Part shown: in pieces, positions 53,183 to 64,000 of the stretch
Numbering within the stretch: position 1 is the stretch's first letter
Layout: the number at the start of each line of letters is the position of its first letter
Assembly (NCBI GenBank): GCA_963920765.1
Contig: OY987247.1
Coordinates: 5,676,471-5,740,470, forward strand
Length of the DNA stretch: 64,000 nucleotides
Reading direction: 5' to 3'
Origin: Ulota crispa
Taxonomy: Eukaryota > Streptophyta > Bryopsida > Orthotrichales > Orthotrichaceae
Position numbers and translations under genes: made by a program
Notes under the pieces: model-generated
Database searches by the model: none
What the model saw: the letters and a program-made list of their open reading frames with translations, nothing else
What the model was told of the DNA's origin: nothing

Positions 53183-54609
53183 TTAACCCCTAAAACACCA
53201 TATTCATTAAATTGGGAATTTTGTAGCATTTTGAGATTAAGTTGACCAAATAAAACCGACCATTAGGGTACAACTTGGGAATTTGATTTTCCTAATTCAA
53301 TGAATATGGTGTTTTGAATGCCCAAGGGGATAAGGGCCAAAGTTTTTTTTGCTGGCAAAATTTTACCAGCTTTGATAGGTTTCCACAAATGTAGTTACTT
53401 CCCTCTAAAAGTTTCCAATGTGAGGAGACCAGCTGTTGCTCAGGGTGGATGCATGGTCGGGTGGACCAAAATGCGTGTCCCATTCAATTTTCAAGAACAT
53501 GTTTTGATTGCATGGCTTATTTCTTATAGAAGAAAGAGCTTGGAAACATCCTAAATTAGTGAATATATTCTATACTTCTTCATAAAACAAAATATGTAAT
53601 CATTGTTTGTTAAATTTGATAATATAAGAAATAAGGGACTTTTCAATGCATATTTTTGGACGGTCCCATTCACAGCATCCTATGAAAATGATAGACATAA
53701 TGTATCAAGCTAGCTATAATGCGTACATAGGGACTACATATGTGATTTAGCATCTTTTAAATATTTCAAAAACGTACTATAATTTTAGACAAGTGATATA
53801 CAATAAAAGCTATGGACTTTTTAGTGCCCAAGTTAAGGCTGAAAGTTTAGGCGGCAATATCTTAATGATTTTAACAATTTTTTAGTTTATTTATTTTTCT
53901 TTTGCAAAAGCCTTCCAATGGCTACATGGACTTGATCTTTTTCTTTATAATGCACGTGTTTTATAAAGGAAAACAAACACTTTGTGATCCATACTTGTAG
54001 AAATCTCAAAATTATGAACTTTTTATGAGGTTTTATTTGCCGTTTTTGGTCCACTCGACCATGCAAATGCCCCTCAGTAAAAACCCTGGTAAGGGCAAAA
54101 CTTAGATGCGTTATAAATGATATTTTTGTAACTTTAATGAAGGTTGCTTCAAAAGAAAAAATAATAATCATGATCTTTAGTAATTGCCCATACAGTCAAA
54201 TATTCAAAAAGTTTTTAATTCTTATTTGATGAATTTAGAAGCATTTACCATTTAATATTCATCAAAATTACTAATTTTATTCATATAATTTAAAATTTGG
54301 TATGATTGATTAAGAATAGAAATTTTATTCTAAACCTCAAAAATGAAATCTTTTTGAAGGAGAGAACATCATTAGTTTCCCAAAATAGTAAATTTTGTAA
54401 CACTAGCAAATATTGTAGTCTTTGTTTTTGAAAACTCCTTCTACATGGAGTTTAACTTGGATTGACATGATTCAAATTTGGTTGGAAGTAGACTTGCTTT
54501 CTTATATAAAAAAACTTTTTTTTTCAAATAATGATTTTTTTTTCATTTTGGCTAGCCCATAAAAAAGGGCAACGACCAAAAAATGAACAATTGGGCATTT
54601 AGGGATTAA
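53183..54609. mobile_element. TTAA element carrying two insertions
   Basis: It begins TTAACCCCTAAA at 53183 and ends GGGCATTTAGGGATTAA. A 126-bp MITE (53188-53313) and a longer insert (about 53341-54089, flanked by TAAGGGCCA and TAAGGGCAA) interrupt it. The remaining body (54090-54600) matches the inverted copy at 57219-57764 along its whole length. Confidence 0.78.
53188..53313. mobile_element. Shortest MITE of the ATTCATTAAATTGGGAAAA family
   Basis: It starts AACACCATATTCATTAAATT and ends with the exact inverse of its first 17 bases. The length is only 126 bp, which makes it the cleanest definition of this family's ends. Confidence 0.85.
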
Positions 54610-54873
54610 ACACTTCATCAAATAGTGCATTTAGGTTACCTTAACTATTAGGTTGCCTCACTATGGGAAAATTACCTCATGACTCACCTTTGGCCATCTG
54701 TAGGAGCATGCAACTCTCTTTTTGATACACAAACTCTTGATTTTGCCTAAAGTTCTAGCTTCCCTACTCCTTGGCTTTGGCGTTTGTTGTTATCTCCAAC
54801 CTTTGCTTGCTTTCTCCACTTTTTATCATATTAATTATTGAAAAAATTTATTTTAATCTTGATCAATATTTAA

Positions 54874-55194
54874 GAACTTTTTTCAAGAATACCCAGAAGT
54901 TTGCAATATTCACGTGAATACCCCTATTTTTTCAAAAATTACACAAATGCCCTTGGACCATAAATTTCAGACGATTATGTTGTTGTGTATGCCACTTCCC
55001 ATCTTCCTTTGTGCTCATGTTGCTTCTTTTTTGTTTCATTACATTCCCTTCTTTAACATTAGTCATGAAGGAAGTACAAGCACAACAAAATCAATGTCTA
55101 AAGTTATGATCCAAGGATATTTGTGTAATTTCTGAAAAAGTAGGAGTACCTTTGTGAATATTGCAAACTTAAGGGGTATCCATGAAATTTATCC
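54874..55194. mobile_element. GGGAAAATTTC-family MITE, perfect 9-bp target duplication
   Basis: AATATTTAA flanks it at 54865-54873 and 55195-55203. The terminal bases are decayed (GAACTTTTTTCAAG), but the interior words TGCCCTTGGACCATAAATTT and TTGCAAACTTAAGGGGTATC identify the family. Confidence 0.88.
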
Positions 55195-55199
55195 AATAT

Positions 55200-55435
55200 T
55201 TAACCCCTAAACGCCCAGAGTTGTTTTAGGTTTAGGAGAAAATGAGGGGTTTAATGGCCACCACATCTTGGAAAATTAAATCCAAAAAAAGTGACCATAG
55301 GATCTGAAAAAAGACTACCTTCTTTGCTGATGGGGACCAGCCACGACTTTTTTCACAGGATGGATTGAAAGAAAAAATGAGATAGACTTGGGATCCGAAT
55401 GACAGGATCCTGTCACCGGGGCGCTTATGGGTTAA
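55200..55435. mobile_element. TTAA MITE adjacent to the previous element
   Basis: The ends are TTAACCCCTAAACGCCC and GGGCGCTTATGGGTTAA (GGGGCGC in full), bounded by TTAA at 55200-55203 and 55432-55435. Confidence 0.8.
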
Positions 55436-55493
55436 ATAATGTGAAATGTTGAGAAATTCATATAGCACAACCTAAATACACTATTTGGTGTTG

Positions 55494-55930
55494 ACAAAGT
55501 GGAGTGAGGACTTTTGTTTTTTCAAGAGGCTGTTGACCTCCGGGCCCAGCTTGAGCTTGACCGCAGAGTGGGAACAACTTTCAAGATGGGGTATGGCAGG
55601 CCTCCTACTTTTGGAAACTGACTGTCAACGTGGCTTTTTCTGTTGCTTTTTCTGGAAAGGTGGCTTGGCAATAGCAAAGGGCAGGCCGGGTTGGGTCCGG
55701 TTGGACCGGGTTGTGACGAATTGCCACGGGTGAAGGACCGGGCGAGTGGCTTCCGTGGTGAACGGAGGTACTGACTAGTTACTAGTGAGGGGCGGCAGTG
55801 CCTGGAGCCGTTCATTAGCCCGGGTCAATGTAGCGGGTTTGGAACAGGTGAAGAAGTACACTGTATTATTGAAATATTGGGGGGCCGGGCCACCCACTCT
55901 TCGCCCAAAGTTCCATGTGTTGTTTTATTA
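55494..55930. other. GC-rich island of unknown nature
   Basis: This stretch (words GGTTGGGTCCGGTTGGACCG, GGCCGGGCCACCC) is far richer in G+C than its flanks. I recognise no domain in any frame and no repeat boundary. It could be a transduplicated host fragment or an old gene relic. Confidence 0.35.
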
Positions 55931-55950
55931 ACGGTCGTTTTGCACTACAC

Positions 55951-56257
55951 CAAAATAGTGCATTTAGGTTGCTTCAGACTAATGTCTCAACATTTTATAC
56001 TATTTAAAATGTTCAGTGTTGCTACAATAATTTTCAGCAATAATTGTTGTAATAAGGAACTTTGAAAGGTCTTGACAAGAACAACATATGCAGTTGCAAA
56101 AAATGAAATTAGTGGTGTCCATATTGTAAACCATGTGAAATCCTAACATCTAAAAAGTTACATGCGTCTCCAAGTGACAAAATCATGAGTCATGAGGTAA
56201 CTTTACATGGTAAGGCAACCTAATTGTCAAGGCAACCTAGATGCACTATTTAGTGTA
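55951..56257. mobile_element. CACTAAATA..TGCATTTAGG-family MITE
   Basis: The left end ACACCAAAATAGTGCATTTA and the right end GGCAACCTAGATGCACTATT pair as inverted repeats. Confidence 0.8.
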
Positions 56258-56261
56258 CATC

Positions 56262-56573
56262 AAATAGTGCATTTAGTTTGCCTTAGACTAATTTCTTGAC
56301 ATTTCACACTATGTATATATTTACCAAGAGTACAATAACTTTTGTCAATGATTATTGTGGTAAATAATGGTGGAAGCAAGCAAAGGTTGGGCGTAGCAAT
56401 AAGCGCCAAAGCTAGGGAGTAGGGAAGTTGGAACCTTAGATAGAACCAACAATCCTTGTAGCATAAAGAGAGTTGCATGCTCCTCTAGGTGGCCAAGGAT
56501 GAGTCATGAGGTAAGTTTGCCAAGGTAAAGCAACCTAGTCGTTAAGGCAACCTATATGCACTATATGGTGTAG
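56262..56573. mobile_element. CACTAAATA..TGCATTTAGG-family MITE, directly following copy
   Basis: The left end ATCAAATAGTGCATTTAG and the right end GGCAACCTATATGCACTATA pair. Only a few bases separate it from the previous copy. Confidence 0.8.
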
Positions 56574-56595
56574 GAGTCAAAGCAATGAAAATTTA

Positions 56596-57085
56596 GGGCT
56601 AGTTTAGCTAAAATTTTAGCTCAAATGACTTCAAGAACAATTGCAAACACTCATTATTATATGAGTATACCAAGGGTCACTCCTATAGTGTGTAAAGTCC
56701 GTAAGGCCAAAAAGTTGAGGCCATTAGAGCAAACTTTGAGATTTTTAAGAGAAAATGAAATCAAGGAGAGCCATTGATAATTTATTCCATCATATGGTGC
56801 TAATTTTCTTGAAAGAATGTTTTTTGTTCAAATAGTCATATTTTGAAAAAACTTGACAATAGCCCTAGAATCAAGAATTGACTTCCCATTTTTGGATAAC
56901 CCAATTTTTGAAGTTGGGGCCGTGTCAAATTTGGTTTTTCAAAAAGTAAAATATGTTGTAAATTTTGACCTCAATTCCTAATGAAAAGGCCTCAAGGCAC
57001 TTCTTGTAAAATTAACTTGTCATAACCAAGCATTGGAAGTGTTAGATGCTAGAAACTAGCATGTGCTTATAGTGTAAAGCAGCCC
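56596..57085. mobile_element. Possible PIF/Harbinger-type element
   Basis: GGGCTAGTTTAGCT at the left and AGTGTAAAGCAGCCC at the right are weakly inverted and lie between TTTA and TAAA. The target duplication is not exact. Confidence 0.4.
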
Positions 57086-57218
57086 TAAATATATTTTCTA
57101 TTGCATTCAAGGGTATCATGTCAATTAACCTCTCCACCATTCAAGGACAAGAGGTTGGAGATGCCAATTTGTGAAGACTAAAAACAATTGGTTTGAAATT
57201 GACTAGAAAACTTGAGTG

Positions 57219-57764
57219 TCAACCTGTGAACTCCCAATTGACCATTTTATGGTTGTTGCTCTTATTCGCAGGTTGCCCAAGATGAAAAAAATAATTTGAA
57301 AAAAATAAAAAATATTTACATATAGGAACGCAAGTCTATTTTCCAACCCAATTTCAATCTTGTCAATCCAAGTCAAATTCCACCAAGGAGAATTTTTCAA
57401 AAACAAACACTTCAATATTTGCTAGTATTATAAAATTTGTTATTTCAAGAAACTCATGATGTTCTCTCCTTCAAAAACATTGCATTTTTTATTTTTAGAA
57501 TACAAGGCTTATTATTAACCAATTGTACCAACTTTCAAGTTCTATGAATAAAATTTGTACTTTTGATAAATACTAAATGATAAATGCTTTTAAATTCATT
57601 TAATAATAGTACAATTTTTTTTTTGAATATTTGATTGTATGAAGAATTACTAAACATCATGACTCTTGTTTTCTTTTTTGAAGCAAACTTCATCAAAGTT
57701 ACAAAAGTGTCATCTTATAACCCATTTATGTTTTGCCCTTACCCCTTGGGCGTTTGGGGGTTAA
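57219..57764. mobile_element. TTAA element, inverted copy of the one at 53183-54609
   Basis: The right end GGGCGTTTGGGGGTTAA is intact; the left end TCAACCTGTGAACTCCC is mutated. The whole body is the reverse complement of 54090-54600 plus the outer end, so this uninterrupted 546-bp copy defines the parent element. Confidence 0.82.
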
Positions 57765-58228
57765 AACTCAAAAGAATTCACTTTTGCACAAAGAAGGAAA
57801 TGTTGCCACTTGGTTCTTTTTACAAATTGCTGCTTTAAAACGTCAATTTGCTTTGGTGTGGCTTGGCCTTGAGCCATACAAAATTACACCGTTCCAAAAC
57901 ATTGTTCTTTGGTAAAACAGAACATGATTGGCGGCACTTATTTCTTTGTGTGAAAGAAGATCCTTTGAACTTTTACAAGCATGTTTTATATTGCAGTACA
58001 CAAAGTATCATGGAAGTGTTTACAATTAAAAAAATTGGATGTTTTTAGATACCTCTTCTTCTTACTACAAATTCTATTGTAAAAACACACTAAAACAAAG
58101 ATGTGGTCATTTACAATATATTATCCGCTTTGTACTTTTCACTAAAGCTTTAAAAGTACATTTTTTTGTTTGTTTTTTGTTTCACTTTTCCTCCTCTATA
58201 TATTAGCATCTTAGTTTTGAGATTTCGT

Positions 58229-58586
58229 TTAACCCCTAAACATGGAGGCAGACGGAAAATGTGTGCTGCATACCAACAAAACGCTTTGCATACTGGGAAA
58301 AAAAAAATTATCTAATTTTTTTCAGAAGTGATCATAAACACACGGTCCATCTTGGAGGGTAAAAAATTACCTTGTTAAATGTACTCATATTTTTAAGTAA
58401 CTTAAACAATAAGAAGATTTAGAGACACAATGTTAAGTCCCATGTTGTCCGTCTTGCAATTTTCATGAGGTGAGTATGAAATGTTGAGTATTGCAACTTT
58501 TTAAGAATAATATTAGAACATGTGGGCTCTTGCAAAGCACTGTAGAGAGGATGATCATAGTGATCAACTCGGCGTTTAGGGGTTAA
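58229..58586. mobile_element. TTAA MITE
   Basis: The ends are TTAACCCCTAAACATGG and CGGCGTTTAGGGGTTAA, bounded by TTAA at both sides. Confidence 0.8.
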
Positions 58587-59430
58587 AAGTGTGAAGAAGC
58601 AAAATGAGGAGAGAGGAAGAAAAATGAAAAAAATGAGTTAAAGAGTAGAATAAATGACAAACCTATATTTCTTAGCCCTAAAAGGGACTTGCTTAAATTC
58701 ACTTTACAGATGATCAATGAATATCATTATTGACTCTGGGTCCCAACTCTTTACAAAGAGACATGAGCAATTTAAAAAAAATTGGACCGGCTTTTGATCC
58801 CTAGTAAAAACTGGCCTTAAATTCTTGATCTCCCCGCCCATCATTGAAGTGAGGGAGGTACTAGGAGACTGAGGTACCATTTGTTGGGTGGTTAGCGATC
58901 AAAATGTACTTGGGATGAACATTCCAGAAATTGGTAGGCAAGTTCAATGTTTGCAATGATTACATGTTTTCTGACACTTTGCTGACTAAAGTTGTTGCTC
59001 ATGTTCTACGCTAAGCTTATGTGCTAAGGCAACATGATTGTCAAGGCAGTAGATATCTATGTCCCTTGAATATAACAAGATATCTTTTTGTTTTTGCAAA
59101 CAAAGTCTAGAATTTCACAAATAGCCAACATTTTAATTAAATACAACTTCTAAATTCACTGAAAGCAAACTCAAACACGAATAAGTTTTTATGTTTAAGA
59201 AAGAAATAAGAAAATTCATGTAACCTAGAATTGCACATATCATGAACATGAGGATATATCATTTTCTAGAGAGAATCCGCACACTATGGCACTTGGGAAT
59301 GCTGCGGAAGATCGACGACCAGTCTGTGGTTTCTAGATGGATTTTTTTTTGTTGCCCTAATCCTGAGTGGCACCGGTGTTGATGAGCGGCAGGTTTGGCA
59401 TTTTGATTGCGTAGATGTGTTTTTGCTGAC
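58587..59430. other. Intergenic DNA
   Basis: I see no gene and no bounded repeat. Confidence 0.5.
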
Positions 59431-59433
59431 TTA

Positions 59434-59797
59434 GGGCGACTTCACACTATGGCCAAAGGTCAAGAGGCTGTCCGTATGCACCAATCAAATTGCACAAAAT
59501 CGAGAGTCTGGCCGCTCAAGCCTTCACACTAGAGGTCAAACTTCAAAGGCCGTCATTCACCATTTTCCTACATGGTAGAACTTTATCATCCAAGATTGAC
59601 GGCCTTTGGGCAAGAGTTTGGATCCAGCAAAATGCTAGACCCAAACTATGGGTGAGAGGTCATCAGTTTTAGCATTTATTGCTGTCAATTTCAGTATTTA
59701 TTGTCTATTTTCAACAGATTTGCTTGGCCTCTCAGCAAAGTTTGGCCACTCAATTTGACAGCCTCTCGACTTGGCCAGTCATAGTGTGAAGCCGCCC
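59434..59797. mobile_element. PIF/Harbinger-type MITE with TTA target duplication
   Basis: The ends are GGGCGACTTCACACTATGGC and the inverse GCCAGTCATAGTGTGAAGCC followed by GCCC. TTA lies on both sides (59431-59433 and 59798-59800). Ends starting GGG and a 3-bp TTA duplication are the PIF/Harbinger (Tourist) signature. Confidence 0.87.
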
Positions 59798-60369
59798 TTA
59801 ACCCCTCACCGCCCAAGGCAGATCTTGAGCATCTCTAATGTGAACAAAATGCCAATATGGGAAAAGAAAACACAACAACATCACTTATGGATTATAAAAT
59901 TAAAAGATTTGATCATGAGGGTGTTAAAATTGTGAAACTGATTTGAAGTCTTTGAATCCTCTTTTCACATCTCAAATCTAAAATTGAGGGTACCTAAAAA
60001 ATATGAGTGTGTAAAGTATAATATGCATAACCTCAACCAATTTATAGATTCTCAAATTCTATTCTACCAATTTTTTAATTCAATTTCTAATGTAGTATTT
60101 TCTCCAAGTTCTAGTGTACTTGAGGCTCATGTCCAAGAGTCTTCAACACTAGAAAGTGCAGATTTGCAATGGACACCCTTTCACAAAACCTTGAATAGAC
60201 AAATCAGAATTAGGCATTTTCAAAATCAGACTTTTGATACTAAAACAAGACCTCAACAAGAACTTAAAAAAAATAAAAATCATTGTAATTAATCTTGGAG
60301 GAAATTTATAAATCTCAAATTACAAACAAGCAAGGATAGTTTTGGTCCCCTTGGGCAGTGAGGGATTAA
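59798..60369. mobile_element. TTAA element, clean ends
   Basis: The ends are TTAACCCCTCACCGCCCAAG and CTTGGGCAGTGAGGGATTAA. The PIF-type element is inserted at its left TTAA; its right TTAA is shared with the next element. Confidence 0.88.
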
Positions 60370-60607
60370 CCCTTAAAGGACCAAGCTACTATAATACATA
60401 GTATGTATGGTGCTATATAATTGACATTTTTTACCAACAAAAAGTTTTAATTTGGGATCTTGACTACCTCACTAGAACAGCATTGATCTATATTCTAACT
60501 TCTTTGTTGATCTCAAATGTAATAAAGGTGTGGATGCACTCCAAATATAAGAAAAACACCTCATATTGTATTGGTTGCAAAGGGCTGCTTAGTTGTTTAG
60601 GGGTTAA
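60366..60607. mobile_element. TTAA MITE sharing a TTAA with its neighbour
   Basis: The ends are TTAACCCTTAAAGGACC and TTGTTTAGGGGTTAA. The interior matches 35317-35549. Confidence 0.88.
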
Positions 60608-60884
60608 GGAAGTTCATCAATTTTGAGAAATGAAATGCGTATGGTTTTATTAGGTTAGGAGCTCAAGTTGAATATGAGACAATTTGCTTTGCAGCGGGGA
60701 TAACTGTTAGGCTTTGAGTTGTAAGGGAGGAGGTTTTGCATTGGGAGAAGCTACCCTAAGGTAGTTTGAGGAAGTCTGAGGAGGTACCTTGCTTGAAAAG
60801 GTTCAAGTGAACTGAACACAATCTCATTTGTAGAGGCTAGAAATCATATTAGAGATAGTCATATCTTTTACAAGGTTGAATTTC

Positions 60885-61275
60885 TATGAAGAATGAGAAG
60901 TTTTGGAGTGGAAATAGGAGCCAATGGGAACACTTCTCCATGAAGAAAGTGTGATTCCCCTTTTGTGAGTAGTGGAGAATGGAGAATGGAGAATGGAGAA
61001 TGGTTTAAATAAAAAAAGGTACTAAAAGCAAGAGGAGCAGGTGTGAAAGCAAGAGGAGCAAGGCTGAAAGCATGAGGATTTAGGGTGAAAAAGAGACAAG
61101 TTTCTATATAAACTTTGCGAGCAAAGATTTCTTCACCCCATCCTTCTCTAGCCAAAGGTGAACAAAAACATTTCTCAATCTTCACAAAATGAGACCTTTG
61201 CAAATCAAGGTGACATTGCCATGTCCCCATTCTTTGAAGATTGAGAATGGGGTGAAGAAGGTGTGACTACTACCC
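60885..61275. repeat. Dispersed repeat, relative of 31480-32200
   Basis: It holds four GGAGAAT units near 60975-61005 and two GCAAGAGGAGCA units, and ends with TTGAAGATTGAGAATGGGGT as in the other copy. Confidence 0.6.
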
Positions 61276-61335
61276 CTATTATTGTTCATATCACGGGCAA
61301 ATTCTTTTGCAAAATCAGGGTTTCTTGAGAGGGGA

Positions 61336-61569
61336 TTAACCCATAAAGGACATAGTGTGCAGCTACGACCAATAGAATATGAGGTACTTTTCTTGTATTT
61401 GAAATAGATTCACACCTTTATTGCATTTGAGATCAACAAAGAAGTTAGAGAATAGATCAATGCAGTTCTAGTGAGCTACTTGAGATCCCAAATTAAAACT
61501 TCTTATGGGTAGCAAATACCGATTATACTACAACGTATATATTATGCCCTATCGTCCTTTAAGGGTTAA
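61336..61569. mobile_element. TTAA MITE
   Basis: The ends are TTAACCCATAAAGGACATAG and ATCGTCCTTTAAGGGTTAA. The interior is inverted relative to 35317-35549 and 60366-60607. Confidence 0.9.
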
Positions 61570-61682
61570 TGGGTTCTTCATCTAGTTTTCTTGAGTTTAT
61601 CTACTTTTCTTACAATAATTTACCTCAGATCCACGTCATCCCATTTTTCTCCATAACGCTCTCTTTAGCAAGTATTACCCTA

Positions 61683-62078
61683 AGGTAGAAGGCTCGAAAA
61701 GCGACCCTTTAAGGGCTGATCTGCTTTTTCATGGTCTTCCCTAGACTAGAAGATTTAAGAGTAATTTTCAGACAAAGAGAAATGGATGCTAAATGTAACC
61801 CAATATTTTTTTTGTTTTTTGAGGCATTATTGAATTGTTGATGAATTTTCAAAATTTTTTGTAGTAGATACCTATTTAGGATTCTAAATTTCTCATAAAC
61901 AGCCCCTTTATAATGTATAAAGAGATTAGATGAATCCAAGATTTGTGGTTGACTTGCAATAAAATACAATTTTTCTTTTAAAACTAGTGAGGGTCCATTC
62001 AAAAACCACCTCATATTCATTCTTGGGTTACCTATGTGACTAGTTAACTGACAGGGTCGCTTTTTGAGTCTCCTACCT
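61683..62078. mobile_element. TA-flanked MITE
   Basis: The ends are AGGTAGAAGGCTCGAAAAGC and GCTTTTTGAGTCTCCTACCT, with TA on both sides (61681-61682 and 62079-62080). Confidence 0.88.
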
Positions 62079-62674
62079 TAATGCTTAACGCGTCTAACCT
62101 TCTAAACCGTAAACTTTCAAGATGTCAGGTTGTGAACTGTGAGTGGACAATTAGGGTTGTGCGTATTAGATTTTGGAGAGCTCTGGACGTATTGCACGCT
62201 ATGAAATACCGCAGTGCCACATCAGGTTTGTGCACTGATGAGTCTGACCGTCTACAGTTATGCAAATGACTTGATATAAATCGATGACTGGTCAATTTCT
62301 CTTTGAAAACATTCGGCTTTGACGTTGTTTTTAGAGACGAATCTGTTTTGTCTTAAAACACTGATCTGTGGTTTAAGATATCATTGAGCAGATGTTGGTG
62401 TTCAAATCCTACAGAAAGACCTACTTTTGGACTCAAATATCTATAAAGTGGAGTCTATTACCGGTATGGGATGCTTTATTTTGTGTGAGTGCAAAGATTC
62501 TTCACAGGTTGGTTTTCGGTCCATTGAGCAGGCTGCAAGAACTTCTCAAGATGTCCAGTTGCTGGGCTCAATGTGAGAGCTTTTGGAGCACACAGTTTTC
62601 ACTTTTTTTCATTCAGTCTTTTTAATTCAATTCATAACTCTGGGAATGTTGCTGTTGCTCACAATGCTCATGTA

Positions 62675-62893
62675 AGGTAGGAGCATCCAATATCATCAGT
62701 GTACCTAATGGTGTCACTCTCTACACAAGGTGGTCATTCTAGAATTTAGATCTACGGACATCTTAGATAGTTTATCATTATGGTCAATAACAATAAATTA
62801 TTTATGGTTTATCTAAATTTAAATTCTAGAATGATTGCATTGTGTACAAAGTGACACCATTAGGTACACTATTGGTATTGGGTGCTCTTACCT
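62675..62893. mobile_element. TA-flanked MITE, best preserved
   Basis: At 219 bp, the two arms are inverted over about 45 bp (AGGTAGGAGCATCCAATATC, CAGTGTACCTAATGGTGTCA and inverse), with TA at 62673-62674 and 62894-62895. The middle is also inverted around AAATTCTAGAATGA. Confidence 0.92.
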
Positions 62894-62895
62894 TA

Positions 62896-64000
62896 ATGAG
62901 AGAGTTGTGCTCCTTTAAACTTTGACATGCTTTTGTAACACTTCTCTCTATGTGAAAGTACATGGATTGTTTTGCTAAGACAATTCTTTAGCAATGAAAA
63001 TTTATATGCGGTGTGGATTCTAAAATTTTTATATGGGGAATGCTATACTGTGAGTAGGATCTGTGAACCATGAGCCATGAACTTGGATTTTTTGTTTGAA
63101 TACTAAATTTCATCTATAACCATGTATGTAGGGCCCTATAAATGTACATTTAAAACTTTCATATCTTGAAAAAAATTCTATTTTTTAGTTTTTTCATTAG
63201 ATTTGAACTCAAAATTAGTTCTTGCTCACAAAATCTTGGTTCACAGCTCGTGGCTCACATTTTTACGCTCACAAAATAGCGTTGTCCACTTCTACATACA
63301 AAACATCAAACCTTCCAATTTCCCGATTTTCTAGAACTATCATCTTGGGATCTTCACTAATTCTTTATGCGATTTGTAAGTGTGAAGATTGTGGATTTGA
63401 CAATTCCATTTTCATGTTCTCAATGGAGTCTATTCTTGTGCAGGTTGAAAAATATCAAATTTTGGTTGAAGAGAGCATGGCTGTGTTTCATAAATCTCGT
63501 CCTTTGATGTTGAGAAGTTTCCATGTTTTAAAAGACTTTCTGTGACACCACCTCCTTGTGAACTGCATGCAATATACAATCATACTACTAAAATCACAAT
63601 AATCTTTGTAATATCACATCACCAATCCCTATGATGTTATAAAAAACTACGAGATAGATAATCATTGAAGTTAAGGTGATATTAAGGAGGGTGCACAAAA
63701 TGATATTAAAGAGGTTGTTGTTTTATTGCTTCTCTTTTATTCACACTTTTTTTATCTTAAAATTCTATGATTTCAAGAAGCTTTGGACTTTCATGATTTA
63801 ACTTATTTGTTGCTAATACCAAATGATTTGAAATTGTTGTTACACAAATTCTAATTGTGAATGCATAGCGTAGCAAGCACCAATGCTAGTTGTTTGCTAA
63901 AACAACGTACAATCATCACACTACTAGAATCATAATGACCTTTGTAATATCACATCCACTAGAAGAAAAATAAGGATAAACAACTGTCACAAATCACAAC
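62896..64000. other. AT-rich window end without a recognised gene
   Basis: It contains the inverted partner of the 3595-3840 repeat (about 63050-63290) and two direct copies, about 340 bp apart, of a segment with ACAATCATAC.ACTA..ATCA and TTTGTAATATCACATC (about 63570 and 63910). Confidence 0.5.

Larger units (their letters stand above)
54617..55493. mobile_element. CACTAAATA..TGCATTTAGG-family MITE carrying two insertions
   Basis: The left end ATCAAATAGTGCATTTAGGT and the right end AACCTAAATACACTATTTGG pair with each other. The elements at 54874-55194 and 55200-55435 lie inside it. Confidence 0.75.

Noticed and set aside
53183-57764. A single 4.6-kb transposon with long terminal inverted repeats
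   Set aside because: Both arms are complete small TTAA elements with their own ends, so two independent insertions explain the structure better.
29679-64000. A transposase or reverse transcriptase gene among the repeats
   Set aside because: No open frame shows DDE/DDD, RT or integrase motifs; all elements seen are non-autonomous.

Overview
The window is nuclear DNA of a land plant. It has four intron-rich protein genes with canonical plant splice sites, two of them encoding probable plastid proteins, set in AT-rich intergenic DNA packed with short inverted-repeat transposons (MITEs). No gene allows species assignment. The large amount of MITE DNA inside and between genes would fit a non-seed plant with a mid-sized genome, but that is a guess.

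Layout. (1) 894-6089, + strand: 3' six exons of a DUF2358 protein gene; its 5' end was not found. (2) 8237-18608, - strand: a complete FANCM DNA translocase/helicase gene, 22 coding exons that join in frame to 1,333 codons plus stop. One intron (13067-13279) only works as a U12-type AT-AC intron. (3) 23578-29678, + strand: a plastid FtsH protease of the FTSH7/FTSH9 type, about 880 residues, with one or two 5' exon junctions unresolved. (4) 37537-44901, - strand: an MLO seven-transmembrane protein gene, 12 coding exons, whose last open frame runs into transposon sequence.

The rest, notably 29.7-37.5 kb and 45-64 kb, holds no gene I can support. It is a nested pile of MITEs from at least eight families. 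Three of these (GGGAAAAT..., GGGAATTG... and GGGAAAATAT... ends) make 9-bp target-site duplications, as Mutator-like elements do. One family set (AGGTAG... ends) sits between TA dinucleotides, as mariner-type elements do. One element with GGGC ends sits between TTA trinucleotides, as PIF/Harbinger elements do. The most striking set has TTAA-CCC(T/C)TAAA ends and inserts at TTAA, the signature of piggyBac. About 14 copies are seen, several inserted in one another exactly at TTAA. Tandem arrays (50-bp, 21-bp, 11-bp, 27-bp units) occur in MLO introns, upstream of FANCM and downstream of FtsH.

The four genes do not form a pathway: FANCM acts in nuclear DNA repair and crossover control, FtsH in plastid protein quality control, MLO at membranes in calcium/calmodulin-linked signalling, and DUF2358 is of unknown function. 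The shared theme is transposon load: every gene carries MITEs or tandem repeats in an intron or flank, and in MLO they reach the coding frame.
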